Made by a program: the position numbers and the translations under genes | From: Deltaproteobacteria bacterium | GTDB taxonomy: Bacteria; Desulfobacterota; Desulfarculia; Desulfarculales; Desulfarculaceae | Assembly: GCA_021815655.1 (NCBI GenBank) | Contig: JAKAGJ010000071.1 | Coordinates: forward strand, 1-8,045 | Length of the DNA stretch: 8,045 nt | Direction: 5' to 3' | Shown: positions 6,652-8,045 of the stretch, in pieces | Position numbering within the stretch: the stretch's first letter is position 1 | Layout: each line of letters begins with the position of its first letter | The notes under the pieces: generated by a model | Databases searched by the model: none | What the model saw: only the letters and a program-made list of their open reading frames with translations | Told to the model about the DNA's origin: nothing

Positions 6652-7707
6652 TTATGGCGGCGTCAGAAACTTGAACGCCTCGGTTTTCTTGAAATTGCCT
6701 GTCTGGTCACCGCCCAGGTCGGGGTTGCCGTGGAGGGTGAGCTTGCGGACACCCGAATCCTTCTTGAAATCGATCTGATCAAGTTTCACCCACACAATGC
6801 CTGGGCTTGCGGTGCCCTCGAAATAGTAAATTTTATTCTTCTGGTCCGCAACCGTGCGCCAGATTGTGGACGATATGTTTGGCTGGGCGGGCGTGCTGAT
6901 GCCACGGGGCACGCTGACGTTGCGCATCACGCTGAAAACGGCGGCGACAGCCTCGCGCGGATTGGCGGACTGGACCGCGGCATTGATGTAGAACGACGCG
7001 CGGGCGAAGCGATCGGCTGCGCGGTTTGTGCCCGGCAACATGACGGTGCCGCCGATTTGTTTCCAGTATTCGTTCAGCGCCAGTTGTTCACTGTAGATCG
7101 GCGAGTTGGTCATGACTTGGCACTGCCTGCCGTGATGGATGACCAGTTTGCCTTTGATGTACTCAAAGATGGCCGAGTCACCCGAGACGTCCGAGATCGA
7201 GAAGTGAACGGTACCCTTGCTGCCGTTGGGGGCCATGACGCTGACGACGCGGAACTTTTCCTGGCGCATCGCCGCCACGGCCTCTTCGACCGTGGCGAAA
7301 TTGTCGAGAAGGTACTGCACCACCGCCCCGGTAACGAGGGTGGGCCGGTCGTCTTTCAGGGGGTATTCCGACTCTGCGAGGTAGAGCATATTTGCGACCA
7401 GGCCCTTTTCGTTCATGCCGTCTGCGGTGCCGGCCTCGTAACCCGATGCGATGACGCTGCCATACTTGCTCGTCCATTTCAGAGACTTTTCACCCATGTC
7501 ACCTTCGCGAGCCATGCCGCGTGGGAATATCCAGAGATTGGACTGCATGTCTTCGAGCCAGTCCATGGTGCGGCCCGTGACGGTCTGGCCCTCCTTGCCA
7601 AAATAGACGGCGCGGGTACAGGCCAGTGCCGATTGCACCGAGACGAGCGTCAAAAATGTTAAAAGTAATGTGCTGCATAAAATGCGGAGAAGATGGCTTG
7701 TCTTCAT
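6652..7707 (-). CDS. Secreted choloylglycine hydrolase / penicillin V acylase-like Ntn amidase
   Basis: N-terminal-nucleophile hydrolase of the choloylglycine hydrolase family (linear amide C-N hydrolases: bile salt hydrolases, penicillin V acylases, some acyl-homoserine-lactone acylases); 351 residues, normal for an exported member. Residues 1-29 are a Sec signal peptide ending SALA; cleavage would expose Cys30 as the catalytic N-terminal nucleophile (CTRAVYF). Other active-site residues appear in order: Arg46 and Asp49 (TGRTMDW, the family's Cys+16 and Cys+19 spacing), Asn201 (VMTNSPIY) and Arg233 (AADRFARAS). The motif DGMNEKGLVANMLYL has Tyr109 where bile salt hydrolases carry the Asn of LNF; penicillin V acylases have Tyr there, which favours an acylase-type specificity. 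It probably acts in the periplasm. The start is firm: AAGGAGG lies seven bases before the ATG. Base composition is clearly less GC-rich than the genes to the left, and an integrase remnant lies just downstream, suggesting transfer. Confidence 0.92.
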   Translation of the reverse strand: MKTSHLLRILCSTLLLTFLTLVSVQSALACTRAVYFGKEGQTVTGRTMDWLEDMQSNLWIFPRGMAREGDMGEKSLKWTSKYGSVIASGYEAGTADGMNEKGLVANMLYLAESEYPLKDDRPTLVTGAVVQYLLDNFATVEEAVAAMRQEKFRVVSVMAPNGSKGTVHFSISDVSGDSAIFEYIKGKLVIHHGRQCQVMTNSPIYSEQLALNEYWKQIGGTVMLPGTNRAADRFARASFYINAAVQSANPREAVAAVFSVMRNVSVPRGISTPAQPNISSTIWRTVADQKNKIYYFEGTASPGIVWVKLDQIDFKKDSGVRKLTLHGNPDLGGDQTGNFKKTEAFKFLTPP

Positions 7708-7713
7708 GAAATA

Positions 7714-7720
7714 TCCTCCT
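7714..7720 (-). promoter_or_regulatory. Strong Shine-Dalgarno for the Ntn hydrolase
   Basis: On the - strand, AAGGAGG reads seven bases before the ATG at 7707, with no nearby alternative in-frame start that keeps the complete signal peptide. It is the strongest ribosome-binding site in the window and settles the start of this gene. Confidence 0.65.
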
Positions 7721-7810
7721 TGTCGTGATACGTGCCGCCTGACGCTCGAGCGAGTTGGAGCCCCTTCCTTGGACAGCCATCCTGGGGCAACAAGAGAGCG
7801 CGCCGGGGTT

Positions 7811-7825
7811 CAGTAGAGCTTACTG
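7811..7825. promoter_or_regulatory. Inverted repeat near the predicted Ntn hydrolase transcription start
   Basis: The exact inverted repeat CAGTA-GAGCT-TACTG lies just downstream of the predicted -10 box. That position would suit a repressor operator or a small 5' hairpin. A separate palindrome, CGCTCGAGCG (7743-7752), lies further into the same leader. Their function is inferred from position only. Confidence 0.3.
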
Positions 7826-7833
7826 TCTCGATC

Positions 7834-7863
7834 AGTATATGAGATGAGGCCCTGCGCGGTGAA
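7834..7863 (-). promoter_or_regulatory. Candidate sigma70-type promoter for the Ntn hydrolase
   Basis: On the - strand, TTCACC (7858-7863) and TATACT (7834-7839) are separated by 18 bases. The -10 differs from TATAAT at one base; the -35 matches four of six. Transcription would start near 7827, giving a leader of about 120 bases before the ATG at 7707. Confidence 0.45.
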
Positions 7864-7950
7864 ACAGAAATATTGCCTGTAAAAGCAAACGGTAATCTGT
7901 GGGTACAGCGATGGTGTTCCCCTGACGGTCGTCTCCGGCCGCTCGCGCGG

Positions 7951-8045
7951 TTAGGCAGGCTTCTTGTCCGCCTTGTTTCCAGTCCGCTCCTCACGCTTCA
8001 TGCCGTCCATGTGTGCCGGGAACGGAGCCCCGCCCCTAGATCGGA
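7951..8045 (-). CDS. Possible 3' end of an unrecognised gene (partial)
   Basis: A frame open to the right edge encodes the last 30 or so residues of a possible protein, ending PFPAHMDGMKREERTGNKAD then KKPA and a TAA stop. The charged Lys/Arg/Glu-rich tail ending in KKPA looks like a natural C-terminus, but I do not recognise the family. A small stem, CCGC-GCGA-GCGG, follows right after the stop on the - strand without a T-tract. If real, the gene is co-oriented with the Ntn hydrolase, about 243 bases upstream of it. The fragment is too short to exclude a chance frame. Confidence 0.33.
   Translation of the reverse strand, partial: RSRGGAPFPAHMDGMKREERTGNKADKKPA

Noticed and set aside
7618..7623. 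Lipoprotein lipobox at the Ntn hydrolase Cys30 (SALAC)
   Set aside because: The -3 residue is Ala rather than the usual Leu. In this family the Cys is the catalytic N-terminal nucleophile exposed by signal peptidase I.
6730..7662. 310-codon open frame antisense to the Ntn hydrolase
   Set aside because: It overlaps a complete, well-motifed gene with a perfect Shine-Dalgarno. The antisense product resembles no family and is a frame shadow.
1..8045. tRNA or rRNA genes, including a tRNA attachment site for the integrase
   Set aside because: No cloverleaf-like segment with a TPsiC-type GGTTCRA box or rRNA-conserved stretch was recognised. This was a reading by eye, not a program scan.

Overview
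The window is GC-rich bacterial DNA, gap-poor on the left and looser and mosaic on the right. It suggests a Gram-negative bacterium, perhaps of the Desulfobacterota or a related proteobacterial group. The grounds are high GC, exported proteins with Sec signals, a NarL-type two-component pair and frequent ATA isoleucine codons despite the GC content. That placement is an inference from style; no taxonomic marker gene is present.

Left part (1-2252, + strand): the 3' part of an alpha/beta hydrolase of the monoacylglycerol-lipase type runs in from the left edge. Four bases later comes an intact glycerol kinase (glpK). The two look like one translationally coupled unit: the lipase would free glycerol from monoacylglycerol, and GlpK would trap it as sn-glycerol-3-phosphate. 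A GC-rich hairpin lies directly after glpK. A gene-free stretch (2253-2647) then separates it from genes facing the other way.

Middle part (2648-5856, - strand): reading right to left, these are a membrane histidine kinase with a seven-helix N-terminus, a PAS domain and a HisKA_3/HATPase core; its NarL/LuxR-type response regulator, one base downstream; and, after a 181-bp leader, a small secreted HEAT-repeat protein. The kinase and regulator are clearly one operon. The HEAT protein may be a later gene of the same unit or separately controlled; its leader holds a large inverted repeat and a possible 17-codon ORF.

Right part (5857-8045): no intact gene is visible for about 800 bases. This stretch contains a dense run of perfect inverted repeats (5946-6091) and a decayed tyrosine-recombinase (integrase) fragment on the + strand, broken by an in-frame TAG and a one-base frameshift. 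It is followed by a secreted choloylglycine hydrolase/penicillin V acylase-like Ntn hydrolase on the - strand, visibly less GC-rich than its neighbours and with its own promoter and strong Shine-Dalgarno. The integrase remnant beside a gene of different composition suggests an old horizontally acquired segment. At the right edge a short reading frame may be the 3' end of another - strand gene.

No CRISPR array, rRNA, tRNA or intact insertion sequence was recognised. The most notable new observations are the integrase remnant, the hairpin cluster and the composition change. None amounts to a demonstrated new system.
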